Shown piece after piece: positions 1-10,416 of a DNA stretch of 64,000 nucleotides. Source of the DNA: Bacillus velezensis. Its GTDB lineage: Bacteria; Bacillota; Bacilli; Bacillales; Bacillaceae. A program made the translations under genes and the position numbers. Each line of letters opens with the position of its first letter. The stretch's first letter is position 1. The notes beneath the pieces were generated by a model. That model made no database searches. It worked only from the letters and a program-made list of their open reading frames with translations, and was not told where the DNA came from. The stretch spans positions 124,001-188,000 of the forward strand of contig NZ_LLZC01000019.1 of the NCBI RefSeq assembly GCF_001461825.1, read 5' to 3'.

Positions 1-1824
1 ATCGGCATCCTGTTTTGAATCCGTAATGCCGAATTCTTTTTTCAGATAGACGATCGGAACGATTTGGCCTCTGAAATCAATCACTTCTCTGTCATGCGTC
101 TGCAGGATATCTTTCTTATCAATAACAGCCGTCTCTATAATAGAAGAAATCGGTATCGCAAACGTCTCTTCTTCCAGTTTAATGAGAAGAACAGATATAA
201 TTGAAAGTGTCAGCGGAAGCTGGATACTGAAAAGAGAACCTTGGCCTTCCGCGGATTTGACACTGACAGAGCCCCCGAGTGATTCGAGTTTATTTTTCAC
301 AACATCCAGACCGACGCCCCGCCCTGAAATGTCAGAAATTTGATCGGCAGTCGAGAAGCCCGGAGCAAAAATAAGCTCGTAAATCTCATTATCTTCAAGC
401 GTTTCAGCATCACGTTCGGTGATTACACTCCGTTCGAGCGCTTTTTCAAGAATTTTCTTTCTGTTCAAGCCGGCCCCGTCATCTTCAACCTCAATAAAGA
501 CGTGATTGCCGCTGTGATATGCCTTAAGCACGACATGACCTGATTCCGATTTTCCTTTATTCACCCGCACTTCAGGCGATTCAATGCCGTGATCGATGCT
601 GTTTCTGATTAAATGGACAAGCGGATCGCCGATTTCATCAATCACCGTACGGTCCAGCTCCGTTTCAGCTCCGATGATGGACAATTCGATTTTCTTGTTT
701 AATTCCTTTTGAAGCTGGCGGATCATTCTCGGGAAACGGTTAAAGACGGTTTCTACCGGCACCATCCGCATATTAAGAATAATAGACTGAAGGTCGCCCG
801 AGATTCTGGTCAGGCGTTCAACGGTTTCAGTCAGCTCATTGTGGTCAAGCTCCTTGGCGATCTGCTCAAGACGTCCGCGGTCAATGACAAGTTCTTCAAA
901 AAGGTTCATTGAAGAATCCAGTCTTTCAATGTTGACGCGAATCGTTTTCGAGCCGCTGTGATGTTTCGGCTGTTCTTCCGTTTTCGCTTGCGGCTTTGGC
1001 TGTTTCTCAGCCTTTTTAACCGGAGCTTCCTTCACCGGTTCAGCCGCTTGCGGTTTTTCGGCCGTTTTTAACGGCGCACCGGCAGAAATTTTGACATTCT
1101 CCACTTCTGAAATGCCGCTGATGAGTTCTTTAATTTCTTCAGCAGGCTGCTTTGTCAAGAAACACACCTGAAAATCCGTTCCGAAATCTTCCGTCTCAAG
1201 CACTTCCGCGGCAGGTATCGTTTTTGCGACTTCTCCGGCTTCATTCAGCTTTTCAAAAATCATGTACACCCGCACGGCTTTGAGCATGCAGCTTTCATTC
1301 AGGGAAACCGTTATTTCATAGCGGCTGAATCCTTGCTCTTCCGCCTCTTCAATAACAGTCCGTTCGAACTCATCATAATTCCATTCAGTTGAAGCCTGTT
1401 GTTTTGAAGCCGGCGGTTCTGCTGTTTCGGCTGAAGCCGCAGTCTCATGCACCGCATTTACGTCGAGCTTCGCACTCACTTCAGAAATATCACGTTTGCC
1501 GTCTCCTCCGTCAATAATGGACTGCACCATCTCTTCAAGATGATCAAGCGCTTCAAACAGCACATCCAGCCAATCTGATGTAACGGGCATTTCTCCGTTG
1601 CGGATGGCGTCCAGCACATTTTCCATCAGGTGGGTTAAATGCGCCAGATCTGTATATCCCATCGTTGCGCTCATGCCTTTCAGCGTATGGGCAGCTCTGA
1701 AGATGTCATGCACAAGCTGAAGGTCTGCCGGATCTTTTTCCAACAGCAGCAGCTTTTCGTTACATGTCTGTAAGTGCTCTTTACTTTCATCAATAAAGAC
1801 ATCTAAATATTGATTCATATCCAA
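1..1824 (-). CDS. cheA: Chemotaxis histidine kinase CheA (3' end cut by window)
   Basis: CheA autophosphorylates on a histidine and passes phosphate to CheY and CheB under control of receptor arrays. About 608 codons are present, against about 670 in B. subtilis, so part of the C-terminal CheW-like (P5) domain lies outside. The Hpt domain has AAHTLKGMSATMGY with the phospho-acceptor at His46. The kinase N box reads LIRNSIDHGIESPE, coded near 550-610. The last visible stretch, VIDFRGQIVPIVYLKKEFG, belongs to P5. I chose the TTG at 1824 because GAGGGTG sits 8 bases upstream; the in-frame ATG at 1818 is the alternative but has poor spacing. It follows cheB by 5 bases in the fla/che operon. Confidence 0.96.
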   Translation of the reverse strand, partial: MDMNQYLDVFIDESKEHLQTCNEKLLLLEKDPADLQLVHDIFRAAHTLKGMSATMGYTDLAHLTHLMENVLDAIRNGEMPVTSDWLDVLFEALDHLEEMVQSIIDGGDGKRDISEVSAKLDVNAVHETAASAETAEPPASKQQASTEWNYDEFERTVIEEAEEQGFSRYEITVSLNESCMLKAVRVYMIFEKLNEAGEVAKTIPAAEVLETEDFGTDFQVCFLTKQPAEEIKELISGISEVENVKISAGAPLKTAEKPQAAEPVKEAPVKKAEKQPKPQAKTEEQPKHHSGSKTIRVNIERLDSSMNLFEELVIDRGRLEQIAKELDHNELTETVERLTRISGDLQSIILNMRMVPVETVFNRFPRMIRQLQKELNKKIELSIIGAETELDRTVIDEIGDPLVHLIRNSIDHGIESPEVRVNKGKSESGHVVLKAYHSGNHVFIEVEDDGAGLNRKKILEKALERSVITERDAETLEDNEIYELIFAPGFSTADQISDISGRGVGLDVVKNKLESLGGSVSVKSAEGQGSLFSIQLPLTLSIISVLLIKLEEETFAIPISSIIETAVIDKKDILQTHDREVIDFRGQIVPIVYLKKEFGITDSKQDAD

Positions 1825-1829
1825 TTGAT

Positions 1830-2897
1830 TCACACCCTCTCTTTTTTCACACATCCGGTGATGGATGCCGCGATATCTTCCACATGTTTAATCTCATGAA
1901 TGAGGCCCGCCTTTATCGCTGACTTCGGCATTCCGAACACAACACAGGATTCGTCCGATTCCGCAATCGTTTTAACGCCGCCTGTTCTGAGCATTTCTTT
2001 TACGCCTTCGGTTCCGTCGCTGCCCATGCCGGTCATAATGACGGCTACCTTTTCGTAATCGGATAAGCGGCTTGCCGACCGAAACAAATAATCGGCTGAC
2101 GGTTTATGCCGGCTTTCCGTATCATGAACGTCAAGAATGATGCGGAGCCTTCCGCCTTCCTCTGCAACCGTCATATTTTTTCCGCCGGGCGCGATGTACA
2201 CCCATCCGTCTTTCGCTTCTTCACCGTTTTCCGCTTCTTTGACCTGAATATCTGACAAATGGTTGAGTCTGTCTGCAAGTGAAGCGGTGAAGCCTTCAGG
2301 CATGTGCTGAACGACAAATACAGGCGCCTTTAAATCCTTCGGCAGTTTCGGAATCACCTTTTGCAGAGCCCGCGGTCCGCCTGTAGAGGTCGCGATGAAT
2401 ACGGCCTGCTTGGCGGATTTTGCTTTCGGTCTTTCAAATCCCGCTAAAGCCGGACGTTCCGGGATAGAAGACTCTTTCACTGCCGCCTCAGGTTTTTGTG
2501 CGCGGGACAGCCCGGCTGCAATCACCCTCTCAATCAGCTGCTCTTTAATTTTATAAAGATCAAGGGAAATCGCTCCGGAAGGCTTGGTGATAAAATCAAA
2601 AGCGCCCATTTCCAGGCAGTTGATCGTTCGGTCCTTCCCTTGTTGTGTCTGGCTCGATACCATGATTACGGGAAGTTTATATATGCTGATGATCTTCCGC
2701 AATGTATCCGTTCCGTTCATGACCGGCATTTCAATATCAAGCGTGACAACATCCGGTTTGAGAAGCTCTATTTTCTTCAGCGCCTCTTCCCCGTTTCTGG
2801 CTGTCCCGATGACTTCTATCTGCACTTCCGCAGCCAGAAAATCGGTAATCATCTTTCTCATAAAAGCTGAGTCATCAACGACAAGCACACGAATCAC
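1830..2897 (-). CDS. cheB: Chemotaxis response regulator / receptor methylesterase CheB
   Basis: CheB removes methyl groups from (and deamidates) chemoreceptors for adaptation, activated by phosphorylation from CheA. The N-terminal receiver domain (1-120) has the acidic pair D8-D9 and phospho-acceptor D54 in [10 protein letters not shown] linker of about 40 residues leads to the methylesterase domain, with the catalytic serine in [10 protein letters not shown] (about residue 171), a histidine in VQHMPEGF and an aspartate in [12 protein letters not shown]. At 355 residues it is full length. The start is GTG, overlapping the flhG stop by 4 bases, with GAGGA upstream. It lies between flhG and cheA. 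Confidence 0.97.
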   Translation of the reverse strand: MIRVLVVDDSAFMRKMITDFLAAEVQIEVIGTARNGEEALKKIELLKPDVVTLDIEMPVMNGTDTLRKIISIYKLPVIMVSSQTQQGKDRTINCLEMGAFDFITKPSGAISLDLYKIKEQLIERVIAAGLSRAQKPEAAVKESSIPERPALAGFERPKAKSAKQAVFIATSTGGPRALQKVIPKLPKDLKAPVFVVQHMPEGFTASLADRLNHLSDIQVKEAENGEEAKDGWVYIAPGGKNMTVAEEGGRLRIILDVHDTESRHKPSADYLFRSASRLSDYEKVAVIMTGMGSDGTEGVKEMLRTGGVKTIAESDESCVVFGMPKSAIKAGLIHEIKHVEDIAASITGCVKKERV

Positions 2898-3787
2898 TGT
2901 AAAGTCCTCCTCAATAAAAAAGAAGATAATCTCTCAATAAATGCCGGTTTCTCTTCTCTTGGTTTGTTTTCTTCCGTTTGAAACAAGACATCCGTCAGAA
3001 GACGGACGGACCTGCTGGCTTTTGCTTGAGGACTTTTTATTAAAAAAGGCACCTGGTCAATGACGGCTTGACTTACTAGCGGGTCATCGGGTATGGAGCC
3101 GGCGAAACGCACTTCCGCGCCTAAAAACGTGTGAATCGCATGAGAAAGGCGGTTGTACGTGTCCAGCGCCTGTTTTTGGGAGCGGGCGCGATTGACGGCA
3201 ATGTTTACGGTCAGCCGTTCATCCGCGAGCAAAAGATGTTTGATCGCGCTGTAGGCATCCATAATGGCCGTCGGCTCAGGCGTTGTCACGGCGAGAATGT
3301 CTTCCGCCGATAAAATAAACGGCAGCTGTTCGTTTGAAAGTCCCGCTCCCATATCAAACAGAACGTAATCAAAATCGCTTAATACAGCGGAAAGACCATT
3401 CATAAAAGCCGCCCACTTCTCTCCGTCAGCTTGATAGATCGCCTCAAGCCCCGTTCCTCCGGATATGTACCGAAGGCCTTTCGGACCGGAGGACAGTGAT
3501 TGCGCCAATGCGTGCCGATTCTCCATCACATCAATAATGGTGCGGGAAGAAGCAGCGCCGATCAGCACATCAATGTTGCCCATTCCGATGTCAAGATCAA
3601 TGATGAGTGCTTTTTTTCCTTTTTCCTGCAGGGCAACTGCCATGTTTAATGTTAAATTAGATTTTCCGACGCCGCCTTTACCGCTGATGACGGCTAATGT
3701 CTTCGCTTTTTTCTCATAAAGCTCCGGCTTGATCATTTGCCGCTCTCTCATTTTCCTTCTTAATGACTCTGCCTGATCGGGTTTCAT
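2894..3787 (-). CDS. flhG: Flagellar number-control ATPase FlhG (MinD-like, YlxH)
   Basis: A MinD/ParA-type ATPase that works with the GTPase FlhF to set the number and pattern of flagella; in B. subtilis it also contacts the C-ring proteins FliM/FliY (family knowledge). The deviant Walker A motif GKGGVGKS is at residues 36-43, followed by [18 protein letters not shown], which carries the switch aspartate. An FlhF-activating motif is expected in the first 20 residues ([10 protein letters not shown]). The 297 residues match the family. Its start overlaps the flhF stop by 4 bases (ATGA) and its end overlaps cheB, which suggests translational coupling. Confidence 0.95.
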   Translation of the reverse strand: MKPDQAESLRRKMRERQMIKPELYEKKAKTLAVISGKGGVGKSNLTLNMAVALQEKGKKALIIDLDIGMGNIDVLIGAASSRTIIDVMENRHALAQSLSSGPKGLRYISGGTGLEAIYQADGEKWAAFMNGLSAVLSDFDYVLFDMGAGLSNEQLPFILSAEDILAVTTPEPTAIMDAYSAIKHLLLADERLTVNIAVNRARSQKQALDTYNRLSHAIHTFLGAEVRFAGSIPDDPLVSQAVIDQVPFLIKSPQAKASRSVRLLTDVLFQTEENKPREEKPAFIERLSSFLLRRTLQ

Positions 3788-4875
3788 GTCAAAAGCATCC
3801 TTACAAACTCTTTTGGTGAAGCCGATAGGATGTCCTCAGGCACATCCTGTCCATTTGTCAAATAGGCGGCGCCGATTCTTGATTCCGACAGCACTTGAAA
3901 CACGGAGCCGAGTGAGGCGGTTTCATCCGTTTTCGTGAAAATGAATTGATTGACCGGCACACCGGAAAAACGTTTCAGCACCTGTTTCATATCTTCATAT
4001 TTTGCAGATGCTGATAATACGAGAAAGGATTGTAAGCCTGATTCAAACGGAATCATCTCTTGTAATTCCGTAATATACTGCTCTTCTTTAAAGTTTCTAC
4101 CGGCTGTATCAATGAAAACATGGTCATATTCAGCGAATTTTTCCAGTGCCTTCAGACATTCTTCCTTTGAATAGCATACTTCAAGAGGAGCCTGAAGCAG
4201 CTCCGCATATGTCTTCAGCTGCTCGACCGCGGCAATCCGGTAAGTATCCGTCGTCATAAATGCAATTTTTTTATGCTCTGTCAGCATTGATGAGGCCGCG
4301 AGTTTCGCAAGTGTAGTCGTTTTGCCGGCCCCGGTTGAACCGAAAAGCACGACGTATTTTGATTGAATCCCTTCCTGCCACCTGTCTGCCGAAGGGAGTT
4401 TTTTCACTAACAAATCCTGCAGTTTTGAGCTGACATTATCTTCAGTTAAATCTCCGGAAACAATTGAAGAACGGAGCAATTCACTGAGAACGGCGTTTTG
4501 CGTATGATCAGGAAGCCCGGCTTGCTTCAATAGTCTCTCGGCTTTTTTTAATGGTTCAGGGAGCACTTCTTTATAATGCGCCAGTTCGCCGGAAATGCTT
4601 TGATCCGGAAGACGCGGCGGCTGAACAGGCTCAGCTTTCTCCGCCGTTTCCGTCTTTTTCATTTCTTCAGCGGCAGCCGGCGGCGTTTTTCTCGCTTCCC
4701 TGACGTCACGATCTAAAACCGCTATCACTTCAACGGCCTGCTGCGGCCGCAGCCCCAGCCATTTTCGTTTCTTTACTTGTTTGGAATGTAAAATAACGGC
4801 ATCATTGCCGAGTTCCTTTTTGATTTGCTTCGCGGCATCCTGCATTGAAGCGGCTGTAATTTTTTTTATTTTCAT
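3784..4875 (-). CDS. flhF: Flagellar placement GTPase FlhF (SRP-family)
   Basis: FlhF is the third SRP-type GTPase beside Ffh and FtsY and directs where flagellar basal bodies form at the membrane. A basic N-terminal B domain (about 1-110, with a proline- and glutamate-rich linker) precedes the NG domain. The P loop FGSTGAGKT is near residues 178-186, [16 protein letters not shown] is the insertion-box region, [10 protein letters not shown] is G3 and TKTDE is G4. It is 363 residues long. The start shares one base with the flhA stop and the 3' end overlaps flhG. Ffh and FtsY, with related NG domains, are coded elsewhere in this window. Confidence 0.96.
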   Translation of the reverse strand: MKIKKITAASMQDAAKQIKKELGNDAVILHSKQVKKRKWLGLRPQQAVEVIAVLDRDVREARKTPPAAAEEMKKTETAEKAEPVQPPRLPDQSISGELAHYKEVLPEPLKKAERLLKQAGLPDHTQNAVLSELLRSSIVSGDLTEDNVSSKLQDLLVKKLPSADRWQEGIQSKYVVLFGSTGAGKTTTLAKLAASSMLTEHKKIAFMTTDTYRIAAVEQLKTYAELLQAPLEVCYSKEECLKALEKFAEYDHVFIDTAGRNFKEEQYITELQEMIPFESGLQSFLVLSASAKYEDMKQVLKRFSGVPVNQFIFTKTDETASLGSVFQVLSESRIGAAYLTNGQDVPEDILSASPKEFVRMLLT

Positions 4876-6908
4876 TAAATATCCACCACTCCAATGCTCT
4901 GTACTTCAACATTTGCTTCCAGCTCATTATAAGAAAGAACCGGAAGATCAGGGAAATACCGTTCTAACAGCTGTTTAACATACATTCTGACAGCAGGCGA
5001 GCAAAGAAGAATCGCTGACTCCTGACGGATGGAAAGCTGCTCGGCCTCTTTAGCGACAGAACGGATGATGCTGTCTGAAACCTCAGGGTCGAGTGACAGG
5101 TAATTGCCCTGTTCAGTCTGCTGTACCCCGTCTGCAATCGCTTTTTCCACCCGGCCTGAGCATGTGATGACCTTCAGCGTTTCATGCTCTCTCGCATATT
5201 GTGCCGTGATTTGTTTGGCAAGCGACTGTCTCGCGTATTCTGTCAAAAGGTCTGAATCTGTCGTTAATCTTCCGTAATCGGCAAGAGTTTCAAAAATGGT
5301 CACCAAGTTTCTGATTGACACTTTTTCTCTCAGCAATTTGGCAAGCACCTTTTGAATATCGCCGACAGAAAGAGGGTTTGGCGTGACTTCCTCAACAAGC
5401 ACAGGATAATTTTCCTTCAGATGATCGATCAGCTGCTTTGTTTCCTGTCTGCCGACCAGTTCATGGGCATGCTGCTTAATTTTTTCTGTAATATGCGTAG
5501 ATACGACTGACGCCGGATCAACAACTGTATACCCCAGCATGTCCGCTTCATCTTTCGCAGCTTCGCTGATCCATTTTGCGGGAAGTCCGAACGACGGTTC
5601 AATCGTTTCAATTCCTTCAATGACGTCATCTTCAGGCGTCGGTGACATCGCTAAGTAATGATCCAGCAGGAGCTCTCCTTTAGCGACTTCATTGCCTTTA
5701 ATTTTCAATCTGTATTCATTCGGCTGGAGCGCGATGTTATCCCTGATGCGCACAACCGGAATGACAAGTCCCAATTCAAGCGCAAGCTGACGTCTGATCA
5801 TGACGATGCGGTCAAGAAGATCACCGCCCTGCCCCGCGTCTGCAAGCGGCACGAGTCCGTATCCGAACTCAAATTCAATCGGATCAATATGTAAAAGCTG
5901 CACGACGCTTTCCGGGCTTTTCAGTTCATCCGCCTGAGCCTCTTCTTCAAGAATTTCTTCCTCTTCTTCGCTCGGCTTATCCGTTTTGGACAGCATGTAA
6001 GCGCCGAATGCAAGCAGACCGGCGATCGGTCCCGTCAGCAGAATGCCGATCGGTGTAAGAAGACCGAGCAAAAGTACAGTTCCCGCGGCTACATACAAGA
6101 GCTTCGGATAAGCAAACAGCTGGCCTGTAATATCATGACCGAGGTTTCCTTCAGATGCCGCTCTCGTCACGACAATCCCCGTAGCCGTTGAAATGAGCAA
6201 GGCCGGCATTTGAGAAACGATACCGTCACCGACCGTCAGCATTGTAAAGTGAGACGCAGCTTCTTGTATGCTCATCCCCTGCTGCAGCATGCCGATTACG
6301 ATTCCGAAAATAATATTGATCATCACGATGATGATACCCGCGATGGCATCCCCTTTGACGAATTTGCTCGCACCGTCCATGGCGCCGTAAAAATCGGCTT
6401 CCCGGGCGACTTTTTCACGTCTGTGCTTTGCATCCTGCTCCGTAATCATGCCGGCATTTAAATCCGCGTCAATACTCATTTGCTTTCCGGGCATCGCATC
6501 GAGCGTAAATCTCGCCGCCACTTCCGATACCCGCTCGGCGCCTTTTGTAATGACGATAAACTGAATAATAATCAAGATAATGAAGACAACAAGCCCTACC
6601 AGCACATTTCCGCCGACAACGAAATTCCCGAATGTCTCAACAACCTTTCCCCCTTCTCCGTGAGAAAGAATCGAACGTGTCGTCGACACATTGAGCGAAA
6701 GCCGAAACAGCGTCAATAACAGCAGCAATGACGGGAATATCGAGAATTGCAGCGGTTCTTGCATATTCATTGTGGTGAGAAGCACGATCAACGCAAGAGA
6801 GATATTAATGATGATCAAAATACTTAACAACCATGGAGGGAATGGAATCACCAGCATTGCCACAATGAGGACAACACTTATTAAAACCGATAAATCTCTT
6901 GTTGACAT
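4875..6908 (-). CDS. flhA: Flagellar export gate protein FlhA
   Basis: FlhA is the large export-gate subunit of the flagellar type III secretion system; it couples proton flow to substrate transport and docks chaperone-substrate complexes on its cytoplasmic domain. The N-terminal half (about 1-310) has about eight membrane helices, and the FHIPEP family signature RFTLDAMPGKQMSIDADLN lies near residues 134-152. After an acidic linker (EEEEEILEEEA), the C-terminal domain (about 330-677) is cytosolic. Length 677 is typical. ATG follows AGGAGAG. It sits 33 bases after flhB. Confidence 0.98.
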   Translation of the reverse strand: MSTRDLSVLISVVLIVAMLVIPFPPWLLSILIIINISLALIVLLTTMNMQEPLQFSIFPSLLLLLTLFRLSLNVSTTRSILSHGEGGKVVETFGNFVVGGNVLVGLVVFIILIIIQFIVITKGAERVSEVAARFTLDAMPGKQMSIDADLNAGMITEQDAKHRREKVAREADFYGAMDGASKFVKGDAIAGIIIVMINIIFGIVIGMLQQGMSIQEAASHFTMLTVGDGIVSQMPALLISTATGIVVTRAASEGNLGHDITGQLFAYPKLLYVAAGTVLLLGLLTPIGILLTGPIAGLLAFGAYMLSKTDKPSEEEEEILEEEAQADELKSPESVVQLLHIDPIEFEFGYGLVPLADAGQGGDLLDRIVMIRRQLALELGLVIPVVRIRDNIALQPNEYRLKIKGNEVAKGELLLDHYLAMSPTPEDDVIEGIETIEPSFGLPAKWISEAAKDEADMLGYTVVDPASVVSTHITEKIKQHAHELVGRQETKQLIDHLKENYPVLVEEVTPNPLSVGDIQKVLAKLLREKVSIRNLVTIFETLADYGRLTTDSDLLTEYARQSLAKQITAQYAREHETLKVITCSGRVEKAIADGVQQTEQGNYLSLDPEVSDSIIRSVAKEAEQLSIRQESAILLCSPAVRMYVKQLLERYFPDLPVLSYNELEANVEVQSIGVVDI

Positions 6909-6941
6909 GCTGTTTTTCTCTCCTTTTGAATCTGAAATTCA

Positions 6942-8024
6942 CTATACTTTTTGTTTCGTTTTATATACATAAGCCAAAATTTCCGCAATGACTTTGAAAA
7001 ACTCTTCCGGCACAGCCTGGTCAATGTCAACCTGATCATATAACGCACGCGCGAGCGGCCTGTTTTCAATCGTCATGACATCGTGTTCTTTGGCGATCTG
7101 CCTGATTTTTAATGCGAGATGGTCGACCCCTTTGGCAACAATGTAAGGGGCGTCCATTTTCTTTTCATCATATTTTAAAGCTATCGCATAATGGGTCGGG
7201 TTGGTAATGATGACATCCGCTTTCGGCACTTCCTGCATCATCCGCCTCATCGCCATTTCCCGCTGCTTCTGCTTAATTTTGGACTTGATTATCGGATCAC
7301 CCTCCGATTTTTTGTATTCATCTTTTATATCCTGCTTTGACATTCTGATATTTTTCTCATAGTCAAAACGCTGATATAAATAATCAAGCCCGGCCAGCAG
7401 CATTAAAGCCCCTGATCCCGCAAGCCCCATCCAAAGCGTGAGCTTAGAAACGAAAGTGAGCACTTCCGCAGGCGTTAAAAGCGGAAGGCGAAGAATATCG
7501 CCATAATGAAGCCAGAGCACCATAAAGGCGGCAAAACCGACCACAGTAATCTTCAAAATGGATTTGACCAGTTCAACAATCGCCCTCATGCTGTAAATCC
7601 GCTTAAATCCTTTCAGCGGGCTGAGCTTATTCAAGTCAGGCTTGAGGACTTCCGCAGAAAACAGAAAACCCACCTGCATGTAATTGCTCACGACACCTGC
7701 CACAAGCGCGACCAGCATAATCGGCGCGAGGATGAGGCTGATATCTTTCACCGTATCCACGAACAGTTCATGCACGGCAGATGCTGACAGGTGTAATGTT
7801 ATCGATTTCGTATAAAACGTTTTAATAAAGGACAGCAGCCTGTCCCGCATATAAGGACCGAGCGCGATCAGCGAAAGAAAGATAATCAGTAAAGAAACGG
7901 CTGTATTCACATCCGTACTTTTCGCGACCTGTCCTTTCTTTCTTGTATCCTTCCGTTTTTTCGGAGTGGCTTTCTCCGTTTTTTCACCGGCAAAGAATTG
8001 CAGATTCAGTCTGAGTCTCATCAT
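6942..8024 (-). CDS. flhB: Flagellar export switch protein FlhB
   Basis: FlhB is an export-gate subunit and the substrate-specificity switch: self-cleavage inside its cytoplasmic domain, with FliK, changes export from rod/hook to filament proteins. Four membrane helices lie between about 40 and 215. The cleavage motif NPTH is at residues 275-278 (VIITNPTHYAIALKYD), followed by the FlhB-CC fragment. The N terminus carries the basic ATPKKRKDTRKKGQ segment. The first ATG (8024) overlaps the fliR stop as ATGA; a second ATG one codon on (8021) is equally possible. Compare YlqH at 34209-34490, which resembles the CC fragment alone. Confidence 0.97.
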   Translation of the reverse strand: MMRLRLNLQFFAGEKTEKATPKKRKDTRKKGQVAKSTDVNTAVSLLIIFLSLIALGPYMRDRLLSFIKTFYTKSITLHLSASAVHELFVDTVKDISLILAPIMLVALVAGVVSNYMQVGFLFSAEVLKPDLNKLSPLKGFKRIYSMRAIVELVKSILKITVVGFAAFMVLWLHYGDILRLPLLTPAEVLTFVSKLTLWMGLAGSGALMLLAGLDYLYQRFDYEKNIRMSKQDIKDEYKKSEGDPIIKSKIKQKQREMAMRRMMQEVPKADVIITNPTHYAIALKYDEKKMDAPYIVAKGVDHLALKIRQIAKEHDVMTIENRPLARALYDQVDIDQAVPEEFFKVIAEILAYVYKTKQKV

Positions 8025-8800
8025 GTCACACCGACCAATGCCAATAGATTCCGCATGGTTTCAACGGTAAGGCTGAAGATGTTGCGGACGACGACAAACA
8101 TCACCGACATACAAACGATCAGCATAATAAAGCTCACGGCTATTTTCAGAGGAAGCCCGACAACGAAAACATTCAGCTGCGGCACCGTTCTCGCTACAAT
8201 ACCGAGCGCCAAATCAACTAAAAACAGACTGGCCACAACCGGCGCAGACATTTGAAAAGCGATAATAAACATGGCATTGAAGCTTTTTGCGATAAAAAGT
8301 CCAAACTGATCATTTCCAAACGACGGAAATGCCTGGTCAAGCGGGATATACTGAAAGCTGTAATAAATCCCGTCCAATAAAAGATAATGGGCGTTTACGC
8401 TGAGCATAAATAACAGCGCAAGCGTATAAACGAATTGTCCGATCAGCGGGCTTTGCGTTCCTGATTGCGGATCAATGACATTGGCGATGGAAAAGCCCAT
8501 CTGAAAATCAATAAAGGAACCTGCTATCTGAATGGCTGTCATCATCATGAAAGCGATCAGCCCGAGGCTCAAGCCCACAACGGCCTCTTTTATGACAAGC
8601 AGCATATACTGTTCCCCTATTTCTATTTCCGGCGCATGTTTCAGCGTGCTGAAGCAGATCACCGAAAGAAAAAAAGCAAAGCCGATTCGGTGAACCGTCG
8701 GCAGATTCCGATGTCCGAACACCGGCACCGTTACAAAAAAAGCAGAGATTCTGATAAAGACCAATAAAAAAGCGGGAAATAAATCAATGATGGAATTCAT
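8021..8800 (-). CDS. fliR: Flagellar export gate protein FliR
   Basis: A membrane subunit of the FliPQR export channel through which flagellar proteins leave the cytoplasm. The 259-residue protein is strongly hydrophobic, with about six predicted membrane segments, beginning with FPAFLLVFIRISAFFVTVPVF near the N terminus. A charged segment around MRNLLALVGVT closes the C terminus. It lies 6 bases after fliQ and overlaps flhB by 4 bases, the usual fliPQR-flhB order. Confidence 0.97.
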   Translation of the reverse strand: MNSIIDLFPAFLLVFIRISAFFVTVPVFGHRNLPTVHRIGFAFFLSVICFSTLKHAPEIEIGEQYMLLVIKEAVVGLSLGLIAFMMMTAIQIAGSFIDFQMGFSIANVIDPQSGTQSPLIGQFVYTLALLFMLSVNAHYLLLDGIYYSFQYIPLDQAFPSFGNDQFGLFIAKSFNAMFIIAFQMSAPVVASLFLVDLALGIVARTVPQLNVFVVGLPLKIAVSFIMLIVCMSVMFVVVRNIFSLTVETMRNLLALVGVT

Positions 8801-8806
8801 TTGATT

Positions 8807-9076
8807 CTACCCTGCAAATCGGTTCAGATGAGAAAACAGATCAGTTGTGAACGAAAGAATCGTCGACAGCATCCAAGGACCGAAAAAGATCAGTCCAAGC
8901 ATCACCGCCACGATTTTCGGAATGAACGCAAGCGTCTGTTCCTGGATTTGAGTTGTCGCTTGAAAGATACTGACGAGCAAACCGACGATCAGCGCGATCG
9001 CAAGCAGCGGCCCGCTGATCATTAGTGTTACATATACGGCTTTTTCCGCCATGGAAATTACAAATTCTGAACTCAC
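8807..9076 (-). CDS. fliQ: Flagellar export gate protein FliQ
   Basis: The small export-channel subunit of the FliPQR complex. Two hydrophobic hairpin segments are visible (about 14-36 and 48-70), separated by the conserved ATTQIQEQTL loop. I chose the GTG at 9076, giving MSSEFVISMAEKAVYV and 89 residues, the length I recall for B. subtilis. The GTG at 9085 would add three residues but overlaps the AGGTG ribosome-binding site. It follows fliP by 14 bases. Confidence 0.96.
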   Translation of the reverse strand: MSSEFVISMAEKAVYVTLMISGPLLAIALIVGLLVSIFQATTQIQEQTLAFIPKIVAVMLGLIFFGPWMLSTILSFTTDLFSHLNRFAG

Positions 9077-9090
9077 AATTAGCACCTACC

Positions 9091-9756
9091 CTAAAAGCTG
9101 TCAAGCAAAGATTTCACGATTAAATACCATCCATCGACCAAAACGAAAAGCAATATTTTAAAGGGCAGAGAGATCATAACCGGCGGAAGCATCATCATTC
9201 CCATTGACATTAAGACGCTCGCCACGACCATATCGATAATTAAAAACGGAATAAAAATCATAAAGCCCATTTGAAAAGCGGTTTTGAGTTCTGATATCGC
9301 ATAAGCGGGCACCATCGTCGTCAAAGGAATATCCTGAATCGATTCAGGTTTTTTCATCTTGGCATAGTTCATAAACAGCGCCAGATCCTTCTGCCTTGTA
9401 TGCTTGCTCATATACTCTTTAATCGGCTTCTCGGCTTTTGTATATGCTTCATCGAGACTGATTTTGTTGTCCATCAGCGGCGTTAAGGCTTCCTTATTAA
9501 TCTCTGAAAAAGTCGGCGCCATAATAAAAAACGTCAAGAACAGCGCAAGGCCGATTAAAACCTGGTTGGGAGGCATGTTCTGCGTCGCCAGTGAGGTTCT
9601 CACAAAAGACAGGACGATGACGATTCTCGTAAAGCAGGTCATCAAAATCAGAATCCCCGGCGCCACTGAAAAGACAGTCAAAAGCAGCAGTAATTTAACA
9701 GTGGAGCTGACTTCGGTCGGACTGCTTGAATTAAAAAGGTTAATAAATTCATTCAT
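9091..9756 (-). CDS. fliP: Flagellar export gate protein FliP
   Basis: A core subunit of the export channel in the flagellar type III secretion gate. The 221 residues contain four hydrophobic segments: about 20-45, 55-80, 160-185 and 190-215. Conserved stretches include FTRIVIVLSFVRTSLATQNM and PPNQVLIGLALFLTFFIMAP. Unlike many Gram-negative FliP proteins, no clear cleavable signal peptide is seen; the protein begins MNEFINLFNSSS. The start overlaps the 3' end of fliO by 8 bases. Confidence 0.97.
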   Translation of the reverse strand: MNEFINLFNSSSPTEVSSTVKLLLLLTVFSVAPGILILMTCFTRIVIVLSFVRTSLATQNMPPNQVLIGLALFLTFFIMAPTFSEINKEALTPLMDNKISLDEAYTKAEKPIKEYMSKHTRQKDLALFMNYAKMKKPESIQDIPLTTMVPAYAISELKTAFQMGFMIFIPFLIIDMVVASVLMSMGMMMLPPVMISLPFKILLFVLVDGWYLIVKSLLDSF

Positions 9757-10402
9757 GATGATAAGGGCCTTTCTTCTTTCCTTCAGAACGGCTTTGTTTC
9801 AGCTCGTTCAGCTGTTCTTTCAGCGCTTTTGAAAACGACGGAAGCATCGTTTGCGGCTTTTTTTCTCCATCCTTACGCGGATTTACGAGCTTGGTCCATT
9901 CCACTTTTGAAGACATCGACTCTTCGTATTGGCTCAAAATCGCCTCGCGCTCTTTTTCATCTTCAATTTCTTTTAAAAGCTGTATCGTTTCGCCCACACC
10001 GACTACGAGAACGCTGTTTCCCACTTTAATCAGCTGCACGGAACGGTTTTGGCCGACTGACGTTCCGCCGATATTTTCTACATATTGAAACGGCTTCAGC
10101 AGACGGTTTCTTCTATTCATCAGTTTGACAAATCCATAGATCAGCAGAATGACGAATAATAACGCCCCAATCATCTTTACAAAATCAAAAGCGGAGACAG
10201 AAGATGCAGAAGCATCCCCTATCTCTTGATCAGCCGTTTGTTTCGATGTATCGCTTTTTTTCTCTGTTTTGTTTGTTGATTGTTTGTCAAACCATTCGTT
10301 GACGGTGGAATTGTCAGACTCCGCCGCAAAAGCAGGGAACGGATGTACATTGAGTAAAACGAAACAACAAATCAAAGCTAGTAAACCATGACTCTTTTTC
10401 AA
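9749..10402 (-). CDS. fliO: Flagellar export assembly protein FliO (FliZ in older Bacillus naming)
   Basis: FliO helps assemble or stabilise the FliP ring of the export gate. The protein has a signal peptide ending near AFA at residue 27, an acidic Ser/Thr-rich extracytoplasmic stretch with KSDTSKQTADQ, one membrane helix at about 74-93 (FVKMIGALLFVILLIYGFVK) and a cytosolic C domain with VENIGGTSVGQNRSVQLIKV. The start appears to be TTG at 10402, with AAAGGGTG 8 bases upstream. Length is 217 residues. It follows cheY by 14 bases. Confidence 0.93.
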   Translation of the reverse strand: MKKSHGLLALICCFVLLNVHPFPAFAAESDNSTVNEWFDKQSTNKTEKKSDTSKQTADQEIGDASASSVSAFDFVKMIGALLFVILLIYGFVKLMNRRNRLLKPFQYVENIGGTSVGQNRSVQLIKVGNSVLVVGVGETIQLLKEIEDEKEREAILSQYEESMSSKVEWTKLVNPRKDGEKKPQTMLPSFSKALKEQLNELKQSRSEGKKKGPYHHE

Positions 10403-10416
10403 CAGTCGTACACCCT